A DNA stretch of 11,899 nt from an uncultured Bacillota bacterium (lineage in GTDB: Bacteria > Bacillota_I > Bacilli_A > RF39 > UBA660). Where the stretch lies: assembly GCA_947168865.1 (NCBI GenBank), contig CAMVNN010000025.1:1-11899 (forward strand). Reading direction: 5' to 3'. The notes below the pieces were generated by a model. The model made no database searches. It saw nothing but the letters and a program-made list of their open reading frames with translations, and was not told the DNA's origin. Shown here piece after piece: positions 5,496-11,899 of the stretch; positions within the stretch are counted from its first letter, which is position 1, and every line of letters begins with the position of its first letter. The position numbers were made by a program, and so were the translations under genes.

Positions 5496-6228
5496 ATAAA
5501 TACAATACAATTAATAATACTACAAAAGTTATAGCCAAAACTGCAACTATAATTATAAGTGGCAAGTCACTGCTACTTTTTTTCTTTGGCTTTATGACTT
5601 GAGTATTTTCCATCTCTTCATTTTTATCAACAGCTAAACCATTAGGATAAACTGCCGTTATAGTCAAATCTTGATTGTTTGATTGAACCAAATCATTATT
5701 AGCATCACCAGCATATTCATTGCTATTAAACCCATTATCATATGATTGATTATTAGGTGCTACAGGAACATCTGGTTGCTTTGTTGGAGGTTGATATAAC
5801 AAACTATCATTTACTCCAGGATTAGAATCAATATTTGATGCCTCACTTACCATTTTGTCAAATTCGCTCACTGATTCATAAGCAGGAACCGAAGCTTGCA
5901 CTTCTGGAGTAGAACTTGGTGCTTGAGGCGCAACCGGTTCAAAAGCAGGAATCGGTGCTTGAGGCATAACTGGTTCAAAAGCAGGAATTGGTGCTTGTGG
6001 AGTTCCTACAGGCTGCTGAATTGGTGCTGCAGTCGGCATTTCTACATCCCATAAGCTTTTTGGGCTACTCGAAGGTGCACTTGGTCCAACATTAGGCTGA
6101 TAAGCATTATCAGCATTCTGAGTTGGAGTTGCTCCAACACTTTGATTATTGCTTGGCATCACAGAATTATTTCCTTGATTTTGGCCATCAGAAAAATCAT
6201 CTAATATTTCAATGTCATCATTCATCAT
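5494..6228 (-). CDS. Pro/Asn/Gln-rich tail-anchored membrane protein
   Basis: This 244-residue protein is not recognised. It begins with an acidic patch (DDIEILDDFSDG), followed by about 200 residues of low-complexity sequence rich in P, N, Q, A and S, probably disordered. It includes a tandem PQAPIPAFEPV repeat near residues 78-103. A basic KPKKK (213-217) precedes one hydrophobic segment (222-244) that runs to the last residue. That order suggests a C-terminal tail anchor with the long region inside the cell. There is no signal peptide. The start at 6228 has GGAGGGG six bases upstream; a second ATG follows at once and cannot be ruled out. The gene has its own promoter and terminator. A role as a scaffold or partner of envelope or division proteins is only a guess. 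Confidence 0.8.
   Translation of the reverse strand: MMNDDIEILDDFSDGQNQGNNSVMPSNNQSVGATPTQNADNAYQPNVGPSAPSSSPKSLWDVEMPTAAPIQQPVGTPQAPIPAFEPVMPQAPIPAFEPVAPQAPSSTPEVQASVPAYESVSEFDKMVSEASNIDSNPGVNDSLLYQPPTKQPDVPVAPNNQSYDNGFNSNEYAGDANNDLVQSNNQDLTITAVYPNGLAVDKNEEMENTQVIKPKKKSSSDLPLIIIVAVLAITFVVLLIVLYL
5918..6000. repeat. 36-bp tandem repeat inside the Pro-rich gene
   Basis: There are two full 36-base units (5918-5953 and 5954-5989) and a partial third, each starting GGTGCTTG. They encode the 12-residue motif APIPAFEPVxPQ. Being in frame and a multiple of three, copy number could vary without breaking the gene. Confidence 0.9.
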
Positions 6229-6252
6229 TATGAGCCCCTCCTATTCTTTTAT

Positions 6253-6282
6253 ATTATAACACAAATTGAAAAGTATTTTCAA
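6253..6282 (-). promoter_or_regulatory. Sigma-A promoter of the Pro-rich gene
   Basis: On the minus strand, TTGAAA (6277-6282), an 18-base spacer and TATAAT (6253-6258) are present, with TG at the extended -10 position. The -35 box lies within the inverted repeat at 6266-6282. Confidence 0.8.
6266..6282. repeat. Inverted repeat TTGAAAA-GTA-TTTTCAA
   Basis: This is a perfect 7-bp inverted repeat with a 3-base centre, six bases beyond the ABC gene stop codon and covering the -35 of the next gene. No T-run follows on the minus strand, so it would be a poor terminator. It could be an operator or simply a chance palindrome in AT-rich DNA. Confidence 0.5.
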
Positions 6283-6287
6283 TATAT

Positions 6288-8033
6288 TTATTTTTCAAAC
6301 TGACTATTGTAAAGTTTTGAGTAAAATTTACCATTTTTTAGTAATTCTTTATGTGTTCCTCTTTCGATGATTTGACCATTATTTATAACTAAAATTTCAT
6401 TAGCATCACGAATCGTCGAAAGGCGATGAGCAATTACAAAAGATGTTCTACCCTTCATTAAGATTTTCATTCCGGCTTGGATATTTTTTTCAGTTTTAGT
6501 GTCAATATTACTAGTTGCTTCATCTAAGATTAAAATCTCAGGATTAGATAGAATTGCACGAGCAATCGAAATAAGTTGGCGTTCCCCTTGAGAAAAATTT
6601 GCACCTTCTTCTTCAACAATCGTGTCATATCCATTTGGTAATCTATGAATGAACGAGTGTGCTTGAGCTTGTTTACATGCTTCTACTATTTCATCCATCG
6701 TAGCATCATCATTACCATATCTTATGTTGTCAGCAACTGTTCCTTTAAATAAATATGTATCTTGTAATACTAAACCAATACGCCTACGAAGATCTTGTTT
6801 CTTGACATCATGTATATCCATTCCATCGATGTAAATGTTTCCTTCCTCAATATCGTAAAATCGAGTTAACAAGTTTACAATTGTCGTTTTTCCTGCTCCA
6901 GTTGGACCAACTAAGGCAATTGTTTCTCCCGGTTTGGCCTCTAAATTAATGTCTTTCAATATTTGCTTATCCTTTACATATGAAAAAGAAACATCTGTAA
7001 ATTTGACATGTCCAAGGACACTAGTAAATGGTAAAGAATCATTCTCATCTGTAAATTCAGTCTCAACATCTAAAACTTCAAATACACGATTAGCACCAGC
7101 TAAAGCATTTTGAACACCTGCAAATAAAGATGCAAGTTGATTAATTGGTCTTCTAAACATATTAGAGTATTTTAAGAAAACCAAGATAGTTCCAATAGTA
7201 CAATTACCATTTACAACCATTATTGAACCAGCTGCTATTAGAAAGATGTGACCTAGATTTCCAACAAAGCCATTAAGTGGCATTATCAAATTTCCAACTA
7301 CCTGTGCCTTAATAGAAGTATCTCTCAATTCCTCATTATTTTTATTAAATTCAGTGATAGCATTATTTTCTCCAACATAACTCTTAACAACTTTCATGCC
7401 AGTAAACATTTCTTCACTATAGCTACTTAATTTTCCTAAAGACTTTCTTTGCTTATTATATAATTTTCCAGATTTAACACCTAACTTATATGCAAATATA
7501 AAGAATATAGGTACCGTTGCAAGTGTAACTAAAGCTAAAACCCAGTTAACCCTAAACATGATATAAGTTAATCCTATAATTGTAATCACACTACTCAATA
7601 TCTGCATCAAAGCATCTGTCAAAGCCTCACTTATAACTGTGATATCATTAGTAAACCTACTCATGATATCACCTTTTTTATTTCTATCAAAATAAGAAAT
7701 TGGCAATTTTTCTAAATGATCAAATAGCTTTTTTCTTATTTGATATAAAGTAGATTCAGATATCTTAGCCATACCATAGCTAGCAAGCCAAGTAAATATA
7801 GAATTAGCTATATAGATACCTAGTAATATATATAATAATGATTTTAATCCTTCTAAATTAGAAACTGCGATATAATCATCAATTGCATTACCTGCTAGTA
7901 ATGGCCCTATTATCGTAGCTGCTGTTGCAATTATATTTAAGATTATTACAAGTACAATTCTGCCTTTAAAATTACTTAAGAATTTCCACAAGCGAAGGAG
8001 TGTCTTCACACTATTTTTATGTTCTTTCTCCAT
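6288..8033 (-). CDS. ABC exporter half-transporter, catalytic-site subunit of a heterodimer
   Basis: The 581-residue protein has the usual half-exporter length, with a six-helix membrane domain (about 20-310) followed by an ATPase domain. Visible motifs are Walker A GPTGAGKT (376-383), Q-loop Gln424, signature NFSQGER (479-485, departing from LSGGQ), Walker B ILILDE with catalytic Glu505, and H-loop His536 (AHRLS). A normal Walker B and His with an altered signature is the pattern of the TM288/BmrD-type subunit in asymmetric heterodimers. It overlaps the stop of the upstream subunit gene by one base (TAATG) and has AGGAGG upstream, so the two are made together. It probably exports drugs, lipids or peptides, but the substrate cannot be read from the sequence. 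Because its partner is interrupted, its present activity is uncertain. Confidence 0.95.
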   Translation of the reverse strand: MEKEHKNSVKTLLRLWKFLSNFKGRIVLVIILNIIATAATIIGPLLAGNAIDDYIAVSNLEGLKSLLYILLGIYIANSIFTWLASYGMAKISESTLYQIRKKLFDHLEKLPISYFDRNKKGDIMSRFTNDITVISEALTDALMQILSSVITIIGLTYIMFRVNWVLALVTLATVPIFFIFAYKLGVKSGKLYNKQRKSLGKLSSYSEEMFTGMKVVKSYVGENNAITEFNKNNEELRDTSIKAQVVGNLIMPLNGFVGNLGHIFLIAAGSIMVVNGNCTIGTILVFLKYSNMFRRPINQLASLFAGVQNALAGANRVFEVLDVETEFTDENDSLPFTSVLGHVKFTDVSFSYVKDKQILKDINLEAKPGETIALVGPTGAGKTTIVNLLTRFYDIEEGNIYIDGMDIHDVKKQDLRRRIGLVLQDTYLFKGTVADNIRYGNDDATMDEIVEACKQAQAHSFIHRLPNGYDTIVEEEGANFSQGERQLISIARAILSNPEILILDEATSNIDTKTEKNIQAGMKILMKGRTSFVIAHRLSTIRDANEILVINNGQIIERGTHKELLKNGKFYSKLYNSQFEK

Positions 8034-9763
8034 TATGCTTCCTCCTTCAATTGGGAATTATATATATCTTGATAATATTTGTTATTTTTTAACAAATTTT
8101 TAGGAGTATCAAATCCTACCAATTTACCATCATCTAAAACAATGACTTTATCTGCATCTAAGGCTTCAGATATTCTGCTAGTAATAATAATTGTAGTACA
8201 TTTTTTATTTTCTTCTAAACCCTTTTTAATTAATTTAGCTGTTTTAACATCAACAGCACTAGTAGAATCATCCAAAATCAAAATCTTAGGATTAATCAAA
8301 ATAGACCTCGCGATTGCAATTCTCTGTTTTTGACCGCCGCTCAAATTGACTCCTCTTTGCTCTAATATATAATCATATTTGTCCTCTTTACTCTCAACAA
8401 ACTCAGATGCAGCACTTATTGACGACGCAAGCTCAATTTCTTCCATTGATGCTTTAGTATTACCATAAGAAATATTATCTTTTATTGTTTTAGAAAATAT
8501 AAATGCTTGTTGAAAAGCAAATCCAATATTTTTTCTAAGAGATGCTAATTTAATATTTTTAATAGGTACATCATCAACTAAAATTTCACCAGATGTAACA
8601 TCATAAAATCTTGGTAGCAAACTTACTAAAGTCGATTTACCGCTGCCTATAGCACCTACTATTGCGATTCTCTCTTTTGGATTTATAGTGAAACTAATAT
8701 CTTTTAAAACTGCATCCCCAGTCCCACCTTCATATGAAAATGAAACATTTTTAAATTCGATTTTTCCTTGAAAATCTTCAATATTAATCACATCTTTAGT
8801 ATCTTTAAAGTCTTCTTTAGAATCAAGCACTTCTACGATTCTTTCAGTACTTACTATACTTCTTGATGCCATCATAATTACCATAGAAGCCATCATTATT
8901 GAGGTCAAAATATTCGCAGTATACTGACTAAATGCAAATATGTCACCAATTAATAATTCTCCATTCACTACACTATTTCCACCAATCCAAAGTATAAGAA
9001 TAGTTGACAGATTGATCGCGAACATCATAATTGGCATAGATATTGTAACTATTTTCACTCCTTTTAAGGTTGTATTAAGGAGCTTTCTATTAGTACGGTC
9101 AAATTTTCCAATTTCTTTTTCTTCAGTATTAAATGATTTCACAACACGAATTCCACTTACATTTTCACGTACAATTGAGTTAACTTCATCAACACAATCT
9201 TGCATTTTACTAAAGTAAGGAAATGCTTTTTTCAAAATGAAAAATACCAAAACAAAAACTATTGGGATAAAAATAAGTATTATTAAAGATAGTTTAACAT
9301 CAATGAAGAAAGCCATTATAATACTACCTAAGAAAATAACTGGGACACGTATCAAAATTCTAAGTGCCATCATTATTAAATGACCAACAATCGAAATGTC
9401 ATCTGTCAAAACAGTTAATAGATGCCCTGGCTTTATTTTTTCAAGATTCAAAAATGATAATCTCGTAACTTTCGAGAACACATCTTTTCTTAAATCAGCA
9501 GCGACATTTTCACTTGCCTTAGCAGCAAAATATCAACTGCCTAAACCACCACAAAATCCGATTATGGTAAGACCTATCATAATTGCCACATTCAATATTA
9601 CATAATTTACATCCTGATTTGCAACTCCAATATTTATTATATTTGACATTATATTAGGTAAAAAAAGTTCCATAATAACTTCTAAAATAATCAAGATTGG
9701 AGCTAAAAATGCATACAATTTATATTTTTTTAAATAATTTAAAATCATTTTAATTTTTCTCAT
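8033..9763 (-). pseudogene. ABC exporter half-transporter, degenerate-site subunit, interrupted by an in-frame UGA
   Basis: Read from the ATG at 9763 (AAAGGTG upstream), the frame runs 577 codons including one TGA at 9533-9535 (codon 77). The same frame continues to the true stop at 8033-8035, with no shift. Both sides match the family: the residues before end GGLGS and those after begin YFAAKASENVAADLRKDVFSKV, part of the first membrane domain. The NBD has Walker A GAIGSGKST, signature NLSGGQ, Walker B LILDD (Asp in place of catalytic Glu) and TSRIS in place of the H-loop AHRLS. It is thus the TM287/BmrC-like degenerate partner of the 6288-8033 subunit. UGA is a stop elsewhere here and Trp is TGG. 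The likely reading is a very recent nonsense mutation, an assembly error or, less likely, readthrough. Restart at the in-frame GTG at 9481 would lose the first membrane helix and most of the second. Confidence 0.85.
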
Positions 9764-9778
9764 ACATTCACCTTTCTA

Positions 9779-9807
9779 ATTATATCATTAAAGTTTAATT
9801 ATTTGAA
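9779..9807 (-). promoter_or_regulatory. Promoter of the ABC exporter operon
   Basis: On the minus strand the -10 is TATAAT (9779-9784) with TG at the extended position. At 17 bases upstream there is only a weak -35, TTCAAA (9802-9807). The operon RBS AAAGGTG follows. No regulator gene is adjacent. Confidence 0.65.
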
Positions 9808-9836
9808 AAAATTTTTAATATAGGTTAAATATGCAC

Positions 9837-9863
9837 ACCTTATTTTATAGAAAGAATATCCTA
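9837..9863 (+). promoter_or_regulatory. Possible mother-cell (sigma-K-like) promoter of the CotZ-like gene
   Basis: AC at 9837-9838, a 16-base spacer and AATATCCTA (9855-9863) fit the sigma-K pattern of an AC-containing -35 and CATAnnnTA -10 with one mismatch. No convincing sigma-A promoter is seen upstream of this gene, unlike the others in the window. The pattern is short and could occur by chance. Confidence 0.3.
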
Positions 9864-9890
9864 TTAATGAAATAAGAAGGGGTGGATTAT

Positions 9891-10298
9891 ATGTGTAATA
9901 ATAATTCTAATAGTTGCCAATGCATAAGTGAAATATTATCAGTAATATGTATGTTACAACAAAATGCAGATTGTTCTGACAGCTGTTTAGATACATGCGA
10001 TCGTGGTTTCTTAGGAATGCAAATTGCAAGTTGCAATTATAATACAAGACCAGTAATGCTATATACCAGTTCAGGTGAAGCATGGTCAATGCCAATATCA
10101 AAAGATCCTACTGTTACCGAAACATCAAATGTATTTCGTGTAGAAAAAGTAGATGGATGTTGTTGTACTTTCCGTGTTCTAGCACCAAATACAGAAACAG
10201 GAGATAATCCTTATGTAGCAACAAATAGCTGTTTCACAATGAATTTAAATTGTGTTTGCTGCCTTAGATGTTTAAATGATACTTTCGTGTGTCTATAA
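9891..10298 (+). CDS. CotY/CotZ-like cysteine-rich spore coat protein
   Basis: The protein has 135 residues from the ATG at 9891. AAGGGG ends eight bases upstream, and an in-frame GTG at 9882 overlaps this RBS and is less likely. There are 17 cysteines. The order of features matches the CotY/CotZ family of Bacillus, which cross-links the outer spore crust or exosporium. An N-terminal Cys-rich helix (SCQCISEILSVICMLQQ) and C28-x3-C32-x3-C36 come first. Then come PVMLYTSSGEAW, the hallmark VFRVEKVDGCCCTFRVL, and a NCVCCLRCL ending. It is the only plus-strand gene, standing between the exporter and folate operons. It implies that the host makes spores or a crust-like layer, although no other spore gene is present here. 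Regulation by a mother-cell sigma factor is possible. Confidence 0.85.
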   Translation: MCNNNSNSCQCISEILSVICMLQQNADCSDSCLDTCDRGFLGMQIASCNYNTRPVMLYTSSGEAWSMPISKDPTVTETSNVFRVEKVDGCCCTFRVLAPNTETGDNPYVATNSCFTMNLNCVCCLRCLNDTFVCL

Positions 10299-10324
10299 AA
10301 AAATACTTCAATTGAAGTATTTTT
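10299..10324. terminator. Bidirectional intrinsic terminator between convergent genes
   Basis: An 11-bp stem (AAAAATACTTC / GAAGTATTTTT) with loop AATT starts right after the CotZ-like gene's TAA and ends at the TGA of the folate gene. T-runs occur on both strands, so it can serve both genes. Confidence 0.88.
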
Positions 10325-10836
10325 CATTTGCAAATAATCTTTTTTACTTTAACATCATAAGAATCTTGAAATTCATCTTCAATCAAACATTCTTTATATG
10401 TTAATCCGATTGAATAACCACTATAGCTACTTAAAAACCTATCATAATATCCTTTGCCATATCCAATTCTATAACCTAAAGTGTTGAAACAAATTCCTGG
10501 CACAAGACAAACACTATTCGAAAAATCAAAGATTCTTTTATTAGTAATCGGTTCTAAAACATTAAAGGATCCTCTTTTTAAGTCTTCTAGTGAATTAATT
10601 AAGTAAAAATTAATTACACCATTTTCTACTTTAGGAACTCCTATTTTTTTCGTTTTAATAAGTTCATTTATAATTTCAAAAGTATCAACTTCATCATTTA
10701 ATGATACATATGTTAATACTAATGAAGCATCCTTAGTTTCATTTAAAATCTCATAAAATATCAGTTTATTTCTTTTAGGACGATTTTCAATATTCTTTCT
10801 TATTTCAAGATATTTTTTTCTTAAATCTTGCTTCAC
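10324..10836 (-). CDS. 5-formyltetrahydrofolate cyclo-ligase (methenyltetrahydrofolate synthetase)
   Basis: The enzyme converts 5-formyl-THF to 5,10-methenyl-THF using ATP in the cytoplasm, returning a storage or inhibitory folate to one-carbon metabolism. The 170-residue protein is slightly short for a family of about 180-200 but shows all the usual parts. These are an N-terminal KQDLRKKYLEIR, LTYVSLNDEVDTFEII, GVPKV, LVPGICFNTLGYRIG and the nucleotide-binding GYGKGYYDRFL (125-135). The ending contains DVKVKKIIC. The start is GTG at 10836, overlapping the TAG of the upstream cyclophilin gene (TAGTG). No strong RBS is seen, so translation is probably coupled. The two genes form an operon ending at the shared bidirectional terminator. 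Confidence 0.93.
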   Translation of the reverse strand: MKQDLRKKYLEIRKNIENRPKRNKLIFYEILNETKDASLVLTYVSLNDEVDTFEIINELIKTKKIGVPKVENGVINFYLINSLEDLKRGSFNVLEPITNKRIFDFSNSVCLVPGICFNTLGYRIGYGKGYYDRFLSSYSGYSIGLTYKECLIEDEFQDSYDVKVKKIICK

Positions 10837-11417
10837 TATTTTTCAACTACTTTAATATATTCAATAATAGGTTGTTTTTCTTTCGCAACTAATCCATCAC
10901 TATCTGGAATTGGTTGTACTAAAGCAATTGCATCAACAACACTCATACCAGATATAACATGACCAAATGCTGCATAATTACCATCTAAAAAAGTAGAATC
11001 TCGATGAACTATAAAGAATTGAGAACTTGCACTATCCATAGAGTAATTAGCTCTAGCCATCGATATTACTCCTCGCTTATGTGAAATATTATTTTCATGG
11101 CCATTAGCTGAGAATTCTCCAACTATTGTTTCTTTTGATCCACCAGTGCCATCTGCATTAGGATCTCCACCTTGAATCATAAATCCGCTTAAAATGCGAT
11201 GAAATGTTAAGCCATCATAGAATTTTTCATCAACTAACTTAAGAAAATTGGCAACTGTAATTGGTGCAACATCTGCATCTAATTCAAGTTTCATCTTACC
11301 ATATTCTTTAACAGATATTTCTACATAATGTTTTCCTTTTAATCCTTTGTTATCTTCACATCCAACTAAAGTAAAACTAATTAAAAGAGTAAATAAAAAT
11401 AATAATACTTTCTTCAT
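10836..11417 (-). CDS. Lipoprotein peptidyl-prolyl cis-trans isomerase (cyclophilin type)
   Basis: I chose the ATG at 11417 (193 residues), with GAGGAGG five bases upstream; a TTG at 11435 lies within the promoter -10. The start MKKVLLFLFTLLISFTLVGC is a lipoprotein signal with lipobox LVGC and lipid-attachment Cys20. The mature protein would be tethered outside the cytoplasmic membrane, where it would help fold exported proteins. The cyclophilin core is complete: FHR (72-74, with the catalytic Arg), FMIQGGD (79-85), GTGGS, SSQFFI (131-136) and FLDGNYAAFG. Leu replaces the cyclosporin-contact Trp, as is common in bacterial enzymes. The gene overlaps the folate gene downstream. The window also shows that the promoter is close by, and a terminated upstream RNA ends before it. 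Confidence 0.93.
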   Translation of the reverse strand: MKKVLLFLFTLLISFTLVGCEDNKGLKGKHYVEISVKEYGKMKLELDADVAPITVANFLKLVDEKFYDGLTFHRILSGFMIQGGDPNADGTGGSKETIVGEFSANGHENNISHKRGVISMARANYSMDSASSQFFIVHRDSTFLDGNYAAFGHVISGMSVVDAIALVQPIPDSDGLVAKEKQPIIEYIKVVEK

Positions 11418-11434
11418 ACAATCCTCCTCTAACA

Positions 11435-11463
11435 ATTATATATTAAAATAATAAAAAGATAAA
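11435..11463 (-). promoter_or_regulatory. Probable promoter of the cyclophilin/folate operon
   Basis: On the minus strand TATAAT lies at 11435-11440, 17 bases from the cyclophilin ATG. The hexamer 17 bases upstream (11458-11463) reads TTTATC, a poor -35, and there is no extended -10. The box is good but the promoter as a whole is only moderately supported. Confidence 0.55.
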
Positions 11464-11479
11464 GTCTATTTTAGGGCAC

Positions 11480-11512
11480 AAAAAAATATGTAAGTCTGTC
11501 AAACTACATATT
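11480..11512 (-). terminator. Intrinsic terminator at the end of the right-hand non-coding region
   Basis: On the minus strand AATATGTA and TACATATT form an 8-bp stem, with possible further pairing inside the 12-base loop region, followed by seven T residues (11480-11486). No protein gene precedes it within the window, so it probably ends the RNA starting near 11798. Confidence 0.75.
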
Positions 11513-11798
11513 CTTCGTGTGGTTAAATATCTATAAATTATACTTGACAGATATAATATAGATCAATATCAAGAATCCACAAATGTACATTCAGTTAATA
11601 GCTCGATATTATAAAACAGCGAAGAAATAAATTATATATTATTCATAATTGTAACATAATAGAATTAACTATTGATGTTTAAAAAATAATATAAAAATTT
11701 GAATGAGATAACATAAATTAGTATTAGTAATTATGTTGTAATAATAATATATAAAATATTGATTATTACTAAAATCTCGGTGCTGTTATCTATTAACT
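11480..11798 (-). ncRNA. Candidate structured non-coding RNA (about 320 nt), family unknown
   Basis: This stretch of the 482-base gap (11418-11899) has no convincing reading frame. It begins at a good promoter and ends at an intrinsic terminator, both on the minus strand. Soon after the expected start, AGATAACA (11784-11791) can pair with TGTTATCT (11706-11713). Within that stem, GTAATAAT/ATTATTAC (11762-11769 with 11738-11745) extends through ATATT/AATAT to a 13-bp hairpin with one bulge. Smaller hairpins lie at 11658-11673 and 11529-11563. I see none of the marks of tmRNA, RNase P RNA, 6S RNA, T-box or SAM leaders. AT-rich DNA makes stems by chance, so this is a candidate only. It could instead be the leader of the cyclophilin operon with an attenuator, or decayed DNA. 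Confidence 0.4.
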
Positions 11799-11804
11799 AT
11801 ATTT

Positions 11805-11832
11805 AGTATACCACATTTTTTACAAAAATCAA
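11805..11832 (-). promoter_or_regulatory. Strong minus-strand promoter of the candidate RNA
   Basis: On the minus strand, TTGATT (11827-11832), a 16-base spacer and TATACT (11805-11810) are present, with TG at the extended -10 position. A/T tracts upstream (about 11840-11870) resemble an UP element. The expected RNA start is near 11798. Confidence 0.7.
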
Positions 11833-11899
11833 CACTTTTTAACAATTTTTTTATTTTTTATTAAAATTAGGCATAAAAAGTATGTTTTTTTTAAAGATA

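Noticed and set aside
9533..9535. Reading the UGA as Trp (Mycoplasma code)
   Set aside because: Trp is TGG in clearly conserved genes here, and UGA ends scpA, the zinc-ribbon gene and the folate gene at natural family ends.
9907..10101. Minus-strand open frame opposite the CotZ-like gene
   Set aside because: It is an antisense shadow of a gene with clear family motifs and RBS, with no support of its own.
11531..11590. A 19-residue hydrophobic peptide frame on the minus strand (begins MYICGFLILIY), reminiscent of type I toxin peptides
   Set aside because: There is no Shine-Dalgarno site at a proper distance, and short hydrophobic frames are common in AT-rich DNA. No antisense partner promoter was evident.
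11586..11625. GTTTTATAATATCGAGCTATTAAC on the minus strand looks slightly like a type II CRISPR repeat
   Set aside because: It occurs only once, with no second repeat or spacer.
11770..11783. GCACCGAG on the minus strand, as in the 3' hairpin of some tracrRNAs
   Set aside because: The partner strand CTCGGTGC is not present in the same transcript, no repeat array or cas gene is visible, and an 8-base match is weak.
11860..11893. GCATA-AAAAG-TATG plus a T-run on the plus strand as a terminator
   Set aside because: The stem is only four or five weak pairs and no plus-strand gene precedes it.

Overview
The window is AT-rich Gram-positive (Bacillota-type) DNA. The genes are closely packed, and the clear sigma-A promoters mostly carry an extended -10 (TGnTATAAT). 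Shine-Dalgarno sites are strong, short intrinsic terminators are common, and one tRNA has an encoded CCA. Trp is written TGG, and UGA serves as a normal stop in at least three genes (scpA, the zinc-ribbon gene and the folate gene), so the code is standard rather than Mycoplasma-type. ScpA/ScpB, a heterodimeric ABC exporter and a CotY/CotZ-like cysteine-rich protein point to an uncultured, possibly spore-forming Bacilli, Erysipelotrichia or RF39-type lineage. The exact taxon cannot be fixed from the sequence.

Layout from left to right (all minus strand except the CotZ-like gene). Positions 31-55 look like the terminal inverted repeat of an IS3/IS150-type element whose body would lie to the left of the window. 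Positions 73-3109 form an unusual module: two genes for membrane-anchored surface proteins and tRNA-Leu(CAA). Each gene is preceded by the same block, made of the tRNA-Leu 3' half, a CTCGAG terminator, an extended -10 promoter, an RBS and about 75 codons for a Q/N-rich tail and a membrane anchor. Only the copy upstream of the second gene has a complete tRNA. The two copies are offset by exactly 1778 bp at both the tRNA CCA end and the start codon, yet the extracytoplasmic domains that follow are unrelated.

Next come scpB and scpA (chromosome condensation), a translationally coupled pair of small membrane proteins (zinc-ribbon/DUF4234-like and DUF2752-like), and a proline/asparagine-rich tail-anchored protein. 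An ABC exporter operon (6288-9763) follows. Its two subunits have complementary degenerate NBD motifs, as expected for a TM287/288- or BmrCD-like heterodimer, but the promoter-proximal subunit carries a single in-frame UGA after codon 76. The divergent plus-strand gene at 9891-10298 encodes the CotZ-like protein and ends at a bidirectional terminator. It is convergent with an operon of a lipoprotein cyclophilin and 5-formyltetrahydrofolate cyclo-ligase.

The rightmost 480 bases hold no convincing protein gene. They do contain a good minus-strand promoter, several inverted repeats and an intrinsic terminator about 300 nt later, which together fit an unidentified structured small RNA or leader RNA. 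The most interesting points are the tRNA-anchored repeat/cassette structure at the left, this candidate RNA, and the lone UGA in an otherwise intact exporter subunit.
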